A DNA stretch of 46,644 nt from Seramator thermalis (GTDB lineage Bacteria; Bacteroidota; Bacteroidia; Bacteroidales; Dysgonomonadaceae), in the NCBI RefSeq assembly GCF_004138125.1, contig NZ_RXHS01000018.1:1-46644 (forward strand), written 5' to 3'. The position numbers were made by a program, and so were the translations under genes. Under the pieces are notes generated by a model, which saw only the letters and a list, made by a program, of their open reading frames with translations, had not been told where the DNA came from and did no database searches. How positions within the stretch are numbered: the first letter of the stretch is position 1; each line of letters opens with the position of its first letter. Below, piece by piece: positions 1-8,330 of this stretch.

Positions 1-206
1 AACGATTTATTTGCGTGTCCGGCATAAAGCCGAACAGAAGATTAAATGATAAACTTGTTAAAGAACTCGTCGAGTTTGCAGCAATTGCTGCATGATTCGT
101 ATATTAAATAATTAACGAACTATTGATTATACATTCTCAATTAATTTACGTTTACCCATACAAATTCATATAGAACCTTTATTTTTTGCGATTGCAATGG
201 CCGAAA

Positions 207-228
207 TTGATCATTGTGCCGTGATCAA
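207..228. promoter_or_regulatory. Inverted repeat, possible operator upstream of sucA
   Basis: TTGATCA and TGATCAA form a perfect 7-bp inverted repeat separated by 8 bases. The symmetry and half-site length fit a dimeric regulator of the Crp/Fnr type, although the spacing differs from the classic TTGAT-N4-ATCAA. It lies about 110 bases upstream of the proposed sucA -33 element, so a role in sucAB control is a guess. Confidence 0.25.
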
Positions 229-334
229 GTAAAAATAGAGACTGCCTCCTACTTTCATTAATTCATACAAACCAAGAAATATCCGACACAAATCCCTCAA
301 AACATAATCATTCCTGCTTTTTCTCATTAATTTA

Positions 335-365
335 TTGGAAATTCGGAACAAAATTGTCATCTTTA
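335..365 (+). promoter_or_regulatory. Putative sucA promoter
   Basis: TTG at 335-337 and CATCTTTA at 358-365 are about 20 bases apart, the layout of Bacteroidota primary-sigma promoters (-33 TTTG, -7 TAnnTTTG). The -7 element has two mismatches. The start codon follows about 35 bases later. Confidence 0.35.
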
Positions 366-400
366 CGTTTTAAAAAATCACAACAACCGAAAAAAAAACA

Positions 401-3118
401 ATGGATACCAACAACCCTATCGGGACGATGGACTTGGATGCCATCGAGGCTCTATACAAACAGTACAAAGATGATCCGAAAAGTGTAGATGCCAGCTTCC
501 AATTTTTCTTTCAGGGATTCGATCTGGCAACTCGCCAATACCCCGTAAAACCGACTACCGGGGTTTCCTACTCCGAAAACTTTGCCAAGGAAATGGCTGT
601 CTTAAACTTGATTGCAGGATATCGGCGTCGCGGGCATTTATTCACAAAAACAAATCCGGTTCGCACTCGCAGAACCTATTCGCCTACACTTGATCTCGAA
701 AATTTCAATCTCACAGAAGGTGATCTGGATACTGAGTTCGAGGCAGGCAACGAAATCGGAATCGGTAGAGCCAAGCTTCGAGATATCGTTTCTCATTTGC
801 AGGAAACTTACTGCAAATCTATCGGCGTGGAATATCGCTACATGACAAAGCCCGAAATCGTGCAATGGCTTCAGAATAAGATGGAAGGATCGAAGAACCA
901 AGAAGTTCTCTCTAACGAAACCAAACTGCACGTTTTAGACTCTTTGGTAGAAGCCTCGGGGCTGGAGGATTATATGCACAAAAAATTTGTCGGTCAAAAA
1001 AGATTTTCTCTCGAAGGGTCCGAAGCGATTATTCCCGCTCTCGATACCATCATATCACATGGAGGACAATACGATGCCAACGATATCGTCATCGGAATGG
1101 CTCATCGTGGACGGTTAAACGTGTTGGCCAATATCATGAAGAAGCCTTATTGGGAAATTTTTCGAGGATTTATTGCTCAGGGATATGAAGACGGAATCTT
1201 ATATGGCGATGTGAAATATCATCTGGGATACAATAATACATTCGAGTATAACGGACGAAAAATATCGATCAGTCTCGTGCCCAACCCATCGCATTTGGAA
1301 TCATCAACACCTGTAGCCGAAGGTGTGGCGCGTGCGATAATCGAAAACGACCGCGATTACAACTATCAGCAAGTGATACCCATTCTCATTCACGGCGATG
1401 CCGCCATTGCCGCTCAGGGGGTTGTTTACGAAGCAATTCAATTCTCCAAACTCGATGGATACAAAACCGGTGGAACCATTCATTTCGTGATCAACAATCA
1501 AGTAGGATTCACCACAAATTATTTGCAGGGACGTTCGAGTACCTATTGTACCGATATAGCGAAAGTTACCCAGTCGCCTGTTTTCCATGTCAACGGCGAC
1601 GATGTGGAAGCGATGATTTTTGTTGCCAAACTCGCACTCGAATTTCGTCAGAAATTCAACATCGATGTGTTTATAGATTTGCTTTCGTACCGGAAGTACG
1701 GACACAACGAGGGTGATGAACCCCGTTTTACACAACCCAAACTTTATGACATAATTGCCAAGCACAAAAATCCGCGTGAAATTTATGCCGAAAAATTGAT
1801 GGCCGAAAGTGTGATTTCGCAGCAGGAATATGATCGAAAAGTTTCGGATTTTCACCAACGGATGGAACGCGAATACGAGAAATCAATCGAAAGTCCCCGA
1901 TTGCGAATTTTACCTTTTCTCCGGGAGAAGTATCAAAATATCCGTTTGCCTCGTGCAGAAGACTTTGAATCACCGGTTGACACGGCTTTCCAAAAGGATG
2001 AGTTTCTTGATTTGGCAAGACGAATAACGACTTTGCCTTCTGACAAACATTTTTTCAATAAAACCATTCGTTTGTTCGCACAACGTGCAGATATGATCGA
2101 GTCCGACGCCTACGATTGGGCGATGGGCGAGTTGATGGCTTATGCAACACTGGCAAAGGAAATGCATGCCGTACGATTGAGTGGACAGGATTCGGAACGC
2201 GGAACCTTTTCGCACCGACATGCCGAAATAGTAACCGAAGACGGCGAGGAAAAATATTTTCCTCTCAAACATTTGGGAGGAGAATTTGCTCCCGTTCGTG
2301 TTTACAATTCGCCTCTGAGCGAATATGGTATTCTGGCATTCGAATATGGATATTCACTCGCTTATCCCGACGGACTCACCATTTGGGAAGCACAGTTTGG
2401 AGATTTCCTCAACGAGGCACAGGTGGTTGTGGATCAATACATCGCTTCAGCTCAAGAAAAATGGGGGGTAAAATCGGGTTTGGTTCTTTACCTTCCGCAC
2501 GGTTACGAGGGACAGGGTGCCGAACATTCGAGCGGTCGCGTCGAGCGCATTCTCAGTCTGTGTGCCAATTACAACATGCAAGTGGTAATTCCTTCCACGC
2601 CGGCCAATCACTACCATGCCCTGCGCAGACAGCTGCATCGGGATATTCGCATACCTTTAATCGCTTTCACCCCGAAAAGCCTGTTGCGTCACCCCGAGTG
2701 TGTTTCGTCTCTTGCCGACTTCACCGAAGGACATTTTCAGGAAGTGATCGCCGATAAATCGGTTTCAGATTTTTCAAGAATAACTAAGTTGGTGCTTTGT
2801 ACCGGAAAAATATACTACGAACTCGATGCCGCTCGCAAAGAAACCAATGCAGATCATGTTTCGATTGTTCGCCTCGAACAATTGTATCCTTATCCCGAAA
2901 ACCAACTTAAAGAAATTCTAAAAAATTACGGTCCTAACGTCGAAAAAGTTTGGGTGCAGGAAGAACCCTACAACATGGGTGCCGGCTTGTTCGTCAAAGA
3001 TCATTTTGGAGAACCTCTCCAAATTATCAGTCGCCCTGCAAGCGGTGTTACCGCCGAAGGATTACCCGCTATGCACAAAGTGAATCAGTCAAAAATTATC
3101 CGCGAAGCAATCAAATAA
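401..3118 (+). CDS. sucA: 2-oxoglutarate dehydrogenase E1 component
   Basis: Thiamine-diphosphate-dependent E1 of the 2-oxoglutarate dehydrogenase complex, which decarboxylates 2-oxoglutarate and passes the succinyl group to the lipoyl arm of E2 in the TCA cycle (cytoplasm). At 905 aa it is the usual length. Visible family motifs are the N-terminal E2-binding type segment (MDLDAIEALYKQ), AHRGRLNVL (about 234-242), the diphosphate/Mg loop HGDAAIAAQG (331-340), INNQVGFTT (364-372) and HNEGDEPRFTQP (435-446), followed by a transketolase-like pyrimidine-binding half and a C-terminal domain. The gene for E2 starts 12 bases after the stop, so the two are almost certainly cotranscribed. No E3 (lipoamide dehydrogenase) gene follows, so E3 must be encoded elsewhere. 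The start is the ATG at 401, after an A-rich leader. Confidence 0.96.
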   Translation: MDTNNPIGTMDLDAIEALYKQYKDDPKSVDASFQFFFQGFDLATRQYPVKPTTGVSYSENFAKEMAVLNLIAGYRRRGHLFTKTNPVRTRRTYSPTLDLENFNLTEGDLDTEFEAGNEIGIGRAKLRDIVSHLQETYCKSIGVEYRYMTKPEIVQWLQNKMEGSKNQEVLSNETKLHVLDSLVEASGLEDYMHKKFVGQKRFSLEGSEAIIPALDTIISHGGQYDANDIVIGMAHRGRLNVLANIMKKPYWEIFRGFIAQGYEDGILYGDVKYHLGYNNTFEYNGRKISISLVPNPSHLESSTPVAEGVARAIIENDRDYNYQQVIPILIHGDAAIAAQGVVYEAIQFSKLDGYKTGGTIHFVINNQVGFTTNYLQGRSSTYCTDIAKVTQSPVFHVNGDDVEAMIFVAKLALEFRQKFNIDVFIDLLSYRKYGHNEGDEPRFTQPKLYDIIAKHKNPREIYAEKLMAESVISQQEYDRKVSDFHQRMEREYEKSIESPRLRILPFLREKYQNIRLPRAEDFESPVDTAFQKDEFLDLARRITTLPSDKHFFNKTIRLFAQRADMIESDAYDWAMGELMAYATLAKEMHAVRLSGQDSERGTFSHRHAEIVTEDGEEKYFPLKHLGGEFAPVRVYNSPLSEYGILAFEYGYSLAYPDGLTIWEAQFGDFLNEAQVVVDQYIASAQEKWGVKSGLVLYLPHGYEGQGAEHSSGRVERILSLCANYNMQVVIPSTPANHYHALRRQLHRDIRIPLIAFTPKSLLRHPECVSSLADFTEGHFQEVIADKSVSDFSRITKLVLCTGKIYYELDAARKETNADHVSIVRLEQLYPYPENQLKEILKNYGPNVEKVWVQEEPYNMGAGLFVKDHFGEPLQIISRPASGVTAEGLPAMHKVNQSKIIREAIK

Positions 3119-3130
3119 CATCTCACAGAT

Positions 3131-4408
3131 ATGGCAATTATAGACATAAAAATCCCGACACCGGGCGAATCTATCACGCACGTCGAACTCTATCGTTGGC
3201 TCGTTGAGGATGGTGCGATAGTAAAAAAAGGAACAGAGATAGCCGAACTCGAATCGGAGAAGGCTACGCTTACTCTTGTTGCCGACGAGGCAGGCAAAAT
3301 TTCTCATAAAGCAACCGAAGGTTCCCTATTGGAAGTTGGCTCGGTGGCTTGCACAATCGATACTTCATTCCAACCTGATGCGGCAGAAACTCCTGACGAA
3401 ACGGTCAAAAAGGAACCTTCGGCGCAAGAGCAAACAAAAGTGGATACCTCACCTCAACCGGAAATACCTGCTTACGAAGAAAAAAGCTCGCCACAAGTCC
3501 AAGACAATTCTTCAACTTTCGAGAAGGTAAAAATCACGCCGTTAGCCAAAAAGATGATGCAAGAAAATGGCTTGTCGATAGAAGATGTGATTAACGGCTT
3601 GCGTCGGCTGAAAGCTTCGGATATCGAAGCAGCGATGGATGATAGTACAATGGCACCCGGTGTGCGCAAGACAGCAACTCGAGACTACAAAACCGAGCGC
3701 ATGAGTTCGCTCCGCCGAAAGCTGAGTGAACGCCTCGTTTCTGTAAAAAACGAAACAGCCATGTTGACTACTTTCAACGAGGTGAATATGAAAGCAATTC
3801 TCGATTTGAGAAAAAAATATCAGGATCAGTTCGTCGAGAAACATGGCATAAAGCTCGGACTTATGTCATTTTTCATGAAAGCATCTTCTATCGCTTTGCT
3901 CGAATATCCCAATGTCAATTCGTCCATCGAAGGCGAGAATATGATTTTCTATAACTATACCGATATTTCGGTTGCGGTAAGTACTCCCAAAGGATTGATG
4001 GTACCTGTGGTTCGAAATGTGGAAAGTTTGAGTTTGGCAGAAATCGAGAAACAGGTAGCTTCATTATCCGAAAAAGCTCGAAAAGGGAAACTTTCGATTC
4101 CCGAAATGAGTGGCGGCACTTTCACCATCACCAACGGAGGCATTTTCGGTTCGATGATGTCCACTCCGATTATCAACCCGCCTCAGTCGGCTATTTTGGG
4201 TATGCACAACATCTTGGAACGTCCGGTAGCCATCGAAGGACAAGTGGCGATACGTCCCATGATGTATGTTGCCTTGTCATATGATCATCGCGTGATCGAT
4301 GGCAAAGATTCGGTCGGGTTTCTCGTCAGGGTGAAAAAATTGCTCGAAAATCCCGTTGACATGCTTTTCGGAGAAAGCAGTGGCGAACGTGCCTTGCTCG
4401 AATTGTAA
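3131..4408 (+). CDS. sucB: Dihydrolipoyllysine-residue succinyltransferase (E2 of 2-oxoglutarate dehydrogenase)
   Basis: The E2 core of the 2-oxoglutarate dehydrogenase complex transfers succinyl from lipoate to CoA. The 425-aa protein shows the standard order. First is one lipoyl domain (1-77) with the modified lysine at K44 in ESEKATL. An acidic/proline-rich linker (about 80-130) follows, then a peripheral-subunit-binding domain for E1/E3 (about 135-170, ITPLAKKMM...). The catalytic acyltransferase domain comes last, with the active-site signature SYDHRVIDG (H386, D390). The pairing with an immediately upstream sucA identifies the substrate as succinyl rather than acetyl. It converges on the helicase gene with only 9 bases between the two stops, and no clear hairpin terminator is visible between them. 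Confidence 0.95.
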   Translation: MAIIDIKIPTPGESITHVELYRWLVEDGAIVKKGTEIAELESEKATLTLVADEAGKISHKATEGSLLEVGSVACTIDTSFQPDAAETPDETVKKEPSAQEQTKVDTSPQPEIPAYEEKSSPQVQDNSSTFEKVKITPLAKKMMQENGLSIEDVINGLRRLKASDIEAAMDDSTMAPGVRKTATRDYKTERMSSLRRKLSERLVSVKNETAMLTTFNEVNMKAILDLRKKYQDQFVEKHGIKLGLMSFFMKASSIALLEYPNVNSSIEGENMIFYNYTDISVAVSTPKGLMVPVVRNVESLSLAEIEKQVASLSEKARKGKLSIPEMSGGTFTITNGGIFGSMMSTPIINPPQSAILGMHNILERPVAIEGQVAIRPMMYVALSYDHRVIDGKDSVGFLVRVKKLLENPVDMLFGESSGERALLEL

Positions 4409-4417
4409 AACCGGTTT

Positions 4418-6739
4418 TCAGGAAATGATTTTGAATTTGGCAAATTTCAGTAACAACTGTTTGGTGCCGGCCGATTCAAAATCTACAAAGGCTCGTTTGT
4501 CGCTACCCGACTGTTCTATGGCCGAAACCACGCCGCGTCCGAAACGCTCGTGTTCGATGACATTGCCTTCGTGCAATGCTTCTGCTTCTTTCGATAGGGG
4601 TGTCGAACTTGCGGAACGTGCAACGGGCGATATCTTTTTCGGTTCATTTATAAACGACGGTTGTTCGGGTTCCTTACGGAAAACCTGCTGATTGCGAAGC
4701 GATCCCCAAAATCCGTCATTGGATGCTTCGCGTTGCGTCGAAAGGGTATTGCGTTCCATCGATAGATATTCCGGATCGATATCTCGCAAAAAGCGACTTT
4801 CGCGTGCCGGATTGATTTGCCCGTTCTTAAACCGACTTTTGGCGAAGGTAAGGGTGCAGGTTTTTTTGGCTCGGGTGATGGCCACATAAAAGAGCCGGCG
4901 TTCTTCTTCCAATCCTCTCATCTCGTTCATGGCCATGCGCGAGGGGAACAGATCTTCTTCCAATCCCACCACGAAAACGTGATTAAATTCGAGACCTTTG
5001 GCCGAATGAACCGTCATCAACGTTACCTTTTCGTCTTGGGCTTCCTGATCGGTATCCTGGTCGGTGAGCAACGATACTTCCGAAAGGAAATCGATCAGTC
5101 GAATATCTTCCGCGCCTTCTTCAGTGCGCGTCGAAACGAACTCGTTCATTGCATTAAGAAGTTCTTCGATGTTTTCGGCACGGCTCATGCCTTCCGGCGT
5201 TTTGTCGTCGTAAGCCTCTCGGTATATTCCCGATTTTTGAACCACCAAATGAGCCAGCTCATAGGCATTGAGCGTTTCGTTCTGTTCGATAAATTCGCTG
5301 ATCAGTGCACGAAAATCGGCCAGTTTTTTGGCTGTTCCCGAATTGATGTTCAAATTATATTGCAGTGGATCGCTCAACACTTGCCACAGACTCACGCCGT
5401 GAAGTTGGGCGGCCGACGCAATTTTCGCGAATGTAGTTTCGCCGATCCCTCTTGCAGGGTAATTGATGATGCGCCGCAAGGCTTCTTCGTCGCCGGGATT
5501 GACGATGAGCCGAAAATAGCAGATCACATCCTTGATTTCTTTTCGTTGATAGAACGAAACTCCACCGTAAATGCGATAGGGAATGTTTTTTTTGCGTAAA
5601 GCTTCTTCAAAAATACGCGATTGTGCATTGGTGCGGTACAGGATGGCAAAATCACCATACGAAGCATGCTCTTCGTAGCGCATTCGCGCTATTTTATTGG
5701 AAACGATCAATCCTTCCTCGAAGTCCGAAAAAGCGCCGGCAACTTCCAGCTTTTCGCCTTCGTCGTTCTTCGAGAATACGTTTTTAAAGATTTGCTCCGT
5801 ATTTTTCTTGATAAGGCTGTTTGCCGCATTCACAATAGTTTGGGTCGATCGATAGTTTTGCTCGAGTTTGAAAATCCGGGTTTCGGGAAAATTGGATTTA
5901 AATTTGAGAATATTGTCGATATTCGCTCCCCGAAACGAATAGATGCTTTGGGCATCATCGCCTACGGCGCAAATGCGGTGATGCTTGTCGGCGAGTTGCT
6001 TCACGATAAGGTGCTGCGAAAAATTCGTGTCCTGATACTCGTCAACCAAAATATACTGAAAACGGTTTTGATAATTTTCGAGCACTTCCGGATGGTCACG
6101 GAACAGTATATTGGTGTACATGAGCAAATCGTCGAAATCCATGCTGTTGGCCGAACGAAGGCGGTCCTGATATCGTTGGTAGATTTCAAATAGTTGTGGC
6201 CGTTTTGCCGCCCGGTCGTATTCCTGAATTTCGGTGTTCTGGGCATACATTTTGGGTGTGATCAGATTGTTTTTGGCCCTCGATATCTGATTATGCACAC
6301 TGCCCGCTTTGTAAATCTTGTCATCCAGATTCATGTCCTTGATGATCTGTCGGATGAGACTTGCAGAATCTCCCGAATCAAAAATCGTGAAATTCGATTT
6401 AAATCCGATGTGTTCGGCTTCGCTGCGCAATATGCGTGCAAAGATGGAATGAAATGTTCCCATCCACAACTGTCGGGCTTTCTTTTCACCTACCAAATCG
6501 GCAATCCGCATCTTCATTTCGCGTGCCGCTTTGTTCGTAAAGGTCAGGGCAAGAATGTAATAGGGCGGAAGTCCTTGTGCCAAAAGATAAGCTATCTTGT
6601 AGGTCAGCACACGTGTTTTGCCCGAACCGGCGCCGGCTATCACCAGCGATGGTCCGTCGCAATAGGCAACGGCCTCGCGTTGAGCTTCATTTAATTGACC
6701 GAGCAGTTTCTCGGAAATATCCGGATCTTTGTCTTGCAT
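4418..6739 (-). CDS. pcrA: ATP-dependent DNA helicase, UvrD/PcrA family
   Basis: Superfamily 1A 3'-5' DNA helicase, expected to act in nucleotide-excision and mismatch repair and in clearing recombination intermediates. The 773-aa length matches PcrA/UvrD. Visible motifs: Q-motif LNEAQREAV (about 16-24), Walker A AGAGSGKT (35-42), motif Ia LTFTNKAAREM, motif II DEYQDT (233-238), QNYRST, the late-motif block VTLMTVHSAKGLEF, and RRLFYVAITRAKK near the end. The C-terminus has the Tudor-like tail typical of PcrA (EHERFGRGVV). The choice of pcrA over uvrD as symbol is by convention. A TAnnTTTG box sits only about 6 bases before the ATG, so the transcript may be leaderless. Confidence 0.93.
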   Translation of the reverse strand: MQDKDPDISEKLLGQLNEAQREAVAYCDGPSLVIAGAGSGKTRVLTYKIAYLLAQGLPPYYILALTFTNKAAREMKMRIADLVGEKKARQLWMGTFHSIFARILRSEAEHIGFKSNFTIFDSGDSASLIRQIIKDMNLDDKIYKAGSVHNQISRAKNNLITPKMYAQNTEIQEYDRAAKRPQLFEIYQRYQDRLRSANSMDFDDLLMYTNILFRDHPEVLENYQNRFQYILVDEYQDTNFSQHLIVKQLADKHHRICAVGDDAQSIYSFRGANIDNILKFKSNFPETRIFKLEQNYRSTQTIVNAANSLIKKNTEQIFKNVFSKNDEGEKLEVAGAFSDFEEGLIVSNKIARMRYEEHASYGDFAILYRTNAQSRIFEEALRKKNIPYRIYGGVSFYQRKEIKDVICYFRLIVNPGDEEALRRIINYPARGIGETTFAKIASAAQLHGVSLWQVLSDPLQYNLNINSGTAKKLADFRALISEFIEQNETLNAYELAHLVVQKSGIYREAYDDKTPEGMSRAENIEELLNAMNEFVSTRTEEGAEDIRLIDFLSEVSLLTDQDTDQEAQDEKVTLMTVHSAKGLEFNHVFVVGLEEDLFPSRMAMNEMRGLEEERRLFYVAITRAKKTCTLTFAKSRFKNGQINPARESRFLRDIDPEYLSMERNTLSTQREASNDGFWGSLRNQQVFRKEPEQPSFINEPKKISPVARSASSTPLSKEAEALHEGNVIEHERFGRGVVSAIEQSGSDKRAFVDFESAGTKQLLLKFAKFKIIS

Positions 6740-6744
6740 AGCTG

Positions 6745-6752
6745 CAAAAATA
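6745..6752 (-). promoter_or_regulatory. -7 promoter box for the helicase gene
   Basis: On the minus strand this reads TATTTTTG, a match to TAnnTTTG. It is so close to the helicase ATG (6739) that transcription would begin at or near the start codon. The upstream part overlaps the terminator of the neighbouring gene. Confidence 0.35.
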
Positions 6753-6770
6753 CAAATTTTATCCGCACGA

Positions 6771-6809
6771 AAACAGAAAACCGCCTTATAGAAGGGCGGT
6801 TTTCTGTTT
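6771..6809 (-). terminator. Strong rho-independent terminator after the outer-membrane protein gene
   Basis: The arms AAACAGAAAACCGCC (6771-6785) and GGCGGTTTTCTGTTT (6795-6809) pair perfectly over 15 bp with a 9-base loop. Read on the minus strand, the GC core is followed by TTTTCTGTTTT. It ends transcription of the gene stopping at 6826. Confidence 0.85.
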
Positions 6810-6825
6810 AATATTCTCTAAAAAA

Positions 6826-7302
6826 TTATCTGAGCGTATAACGCAGAGTCAGTGCAAATCCACTATACCAATAGTCGTTGTAATCGTTTGTGAAGTTAAA
6901 CGACGGTTTCCAATCCAAAGAGACGGCAAAAGGTGCTTCGGGGAATGTATATTCCAAGCCGCCAATGATGTCTGCCCCAATCAAAAAAGCGTTGTCGTAT
7001 TTATCCTTGTGATGGTGAATGCCTCCGATATGGGCTCCAAGACCAAGATACCAATCCAGATTGTCGACCCCTTCGAGTGGTCGCTGGTATTCATAGAGTC
7101 CTACCAACTGAAAATAATTGGGCGAGATACTCAGGATGCCTTCGAACGCACTGCTATTGGTGAAAAAGTTTTTGTAAGTCAATCCGCTATCGTACCCCAA
7201 TCGTACGCCAAGACCGGTGTTATAATTCTGCGCACTCAATGTAAATGTAGTGGTCAAAGCCGTCGCCAAAAGTGTGGCAACAAAAAATCTTTTTAGTTTC
7301 AT
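6826..7302 (-). CDS. Small outer-membrane beta-barrel protein
   Basis: 158 aa with a clear Sec signal peptide (basic start, hydrophobic run, cleavage near LSAQ at 22-25). The mature part is rich in alternating aromatic/hydrophobic strands and glycine turns (GLGVRLGYDSGLTYKNFF, WYLGLGAHIGG, GLEYTFP) and ends in a strand with an aromatic residue (TLRYTLR), as small outer-membrane porin-like barrels of Bacteroidota do. No ligand or pathway can be read from it. It is monocistronic, bounded on the 3' side by a strong terminator and on the 5' side by a 430-base gene-free stretch. I do not recognise a named family beyond 'outer membrane beta-barrel'. Confidence 0.75.
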   Translation of the reverse strand: MKLKRFFVATLLATALTTTFTLSAQNYNTGLGVRLGYDSGLTYKNFFTNSSAFEGILSISPNYFQLVGLYEYQRPLEGVDNLDWYLGLGAHIGGIHHHKDKYDNAFLIGADIIGGLEYTFPEAPFAVSLDWKPSFNFTNDYNDYWYSGFALTLRYTLR

Positions 7303-7731
7303 ACGTCAATGTTTTTGTTAATAGTTTGTTTTGCAAATAAAATAAGATTCCTACTATAATAACGTTATATCTCGGCGATTGTTTATTTTCGTTAATCAAA
7401 AAAATCAATTATGCAGATAACATCACGATTTTCAGCAACCGGATAAGCATTTACAATACCGTTTAATCGATGTTTAGAAACTTTTTCAGCCTCTACCCGG
7501 AGTATTTTTTCATGCTTTGTTCGTGTTGGGTTTCCGTCGTATTTGCGCCGTACTTGCGTCGTATTTGGTTCGAATAGAGTTTAACCCAAATTTTGGACTT
7601 TTGGGGGCTCGATTTCAAGATTCGTATGTGAGAAATAGAGACATTTTTCCGATTTTTAAGATTTTTAAGATGTAAGAAACAGTAAACAATCTTCTTTGCC
7701 GAATTTTCTTTATGTGCCGAAGCAGTTGCTC
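7303..7731. other. Gene-free stretch between the barrel protein gene and tdk
   Basis: About 430 bases without a credible gene. Open frames here are extensions of out-of-frame reading through tdk. It contains three tandem copies of an 11-bp unit (listed separately) and an AT-rich part just before the barrel gene that should hold its promoter. The best candidate there, TTTATTTG on the minus strand, has one mismatch to TAnnTTTG. Confidence 0.5.
7535..7567. repeat. 11-bp tandem repeat, three units
   Basis: Units CGTCGTATTTG, CGCCGTACTTG and CGTCGTATTTG follow each other without gaps. The same unit in the opposite orientation (CAAATACGACG) is tandemly repeated at 19806-19838, so this is a dispersed microsatellite-like element of intergenic DNA. 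Confidence 0.85.
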
Positions 7732-8310
7732 CTATTTTGTTGTGGCCTGCAGATAACAAGTTCGGCACAGTGGCTGATATTCCTGTGTCTCGCCCAGCAA
7801 TACCTGTTTGTCGATTGCCACAAGTCGATGCGAATAATTGGCCAGCCGGCCACATTTCACGCAAATGGCATGAACTTTGGTTACATCGTCGGCAATGGCA
7901 CACAAGGCCGGCATTGGCCCGAAGGGGACACGTTTGAAATCCATGTCGAGACCGGCCACGATCACACGAACTCCCTGGTCGGCAAGTGCTTGGCAAACTT
8001 CCACCAGGCCTTCGTCAAAAAACTGTGCCTCGTCGATCCCCACCACTTCCACTTCCGAGGACAACAGCAGGATGTTGTTCGAATGTTCCACCGGCGTGGA
8101 TGGAATGGAATTTTGATCGTGCGACACCACATCGTCTGCCGAATAGCGATTGTCGATGCATGGTTTAAAAATTTCCACCTTTTGATGTGCAAAATTGGCT
8201 CGTCGTAATCTGCGAAGCAATTCTTCGGTCTTACCCGAGAACATCGAGCCGCAAATCACTTCGATACGGCCGCTACGAACGGTTTCTTCTATGCTGTTTT
8301 CGTTGTACAT
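7732..8310 (-). CDS. tdk: Thymidine kinase
   Basis: Type II thymidine kinase: phosphorylates thymidine with ATP to dTMP (pyrimidine salvage, cytoplasm). 192 aa, the usual length. Walker A GSMFSGKT (21-28), the DEAQFF motif (93-98) with the catalytic acid, and a structural zinc site made of C150-x2-C153 and C182-x2-C185 are all present. It begins 20 bases after the mutS stop on the same strand, so it is probably the second gene of a mutS-tdk transcript. Confidence 0.94.
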   Translation of the reverse strand: MYNENSIEETVRSGRIEVICGSMFSGKTEELLRRLRRANFAHQKVEIFKPCIDNRYSADDVVSHDQNSIPSTPVEHSNNILLLSSEVEVVGIDEAQFFDEGLVEVCQALADQGVRVIVAGLDMDFKRVPFGPMPALCAIADDVTKVHAICVKCGRLANYSHRLVAIDKQVLLGETQEYQPLCRTCYLQATTK

Positions 8311-8330
8311 CTTTGAATAATTGAGGAAAG

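Larger units (their letters stand above)
1..400. other. Gene-free region upstream of sucA
   Basis: No convincing gene is visible in these 400 AT-rich bases. A short open frame running in from the left edge stops at base 49 and could be the tail of an upstream gene, but there is too little to judge. A perfect 16-bp palindrome (TGCAGCAATTGCTGCA) lies at 77-92. A second inverted repeat (207-228) and a promoter-like pair (335-365) are listed separately. Confidence 0.5.

Noticed and set aside
2-49. Possible C-terminal tail of an upstream gene at the left edge
   Set aside because: Only 15 codons before a stop; cannot be told from chance.
207-228. Classical FNR box upstream of sucA
   Set aside because: Half-sites are like TTGAT/ATCAA, but the spacing is longer than the 4 bases of an FNR box, so it is only listed as a possible operator.
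4817-6694. Long open frames on the strand opposite the helicase gene
   Set aside because: Antisense to a gene with all helicase motifs; no domain pattern of their own.
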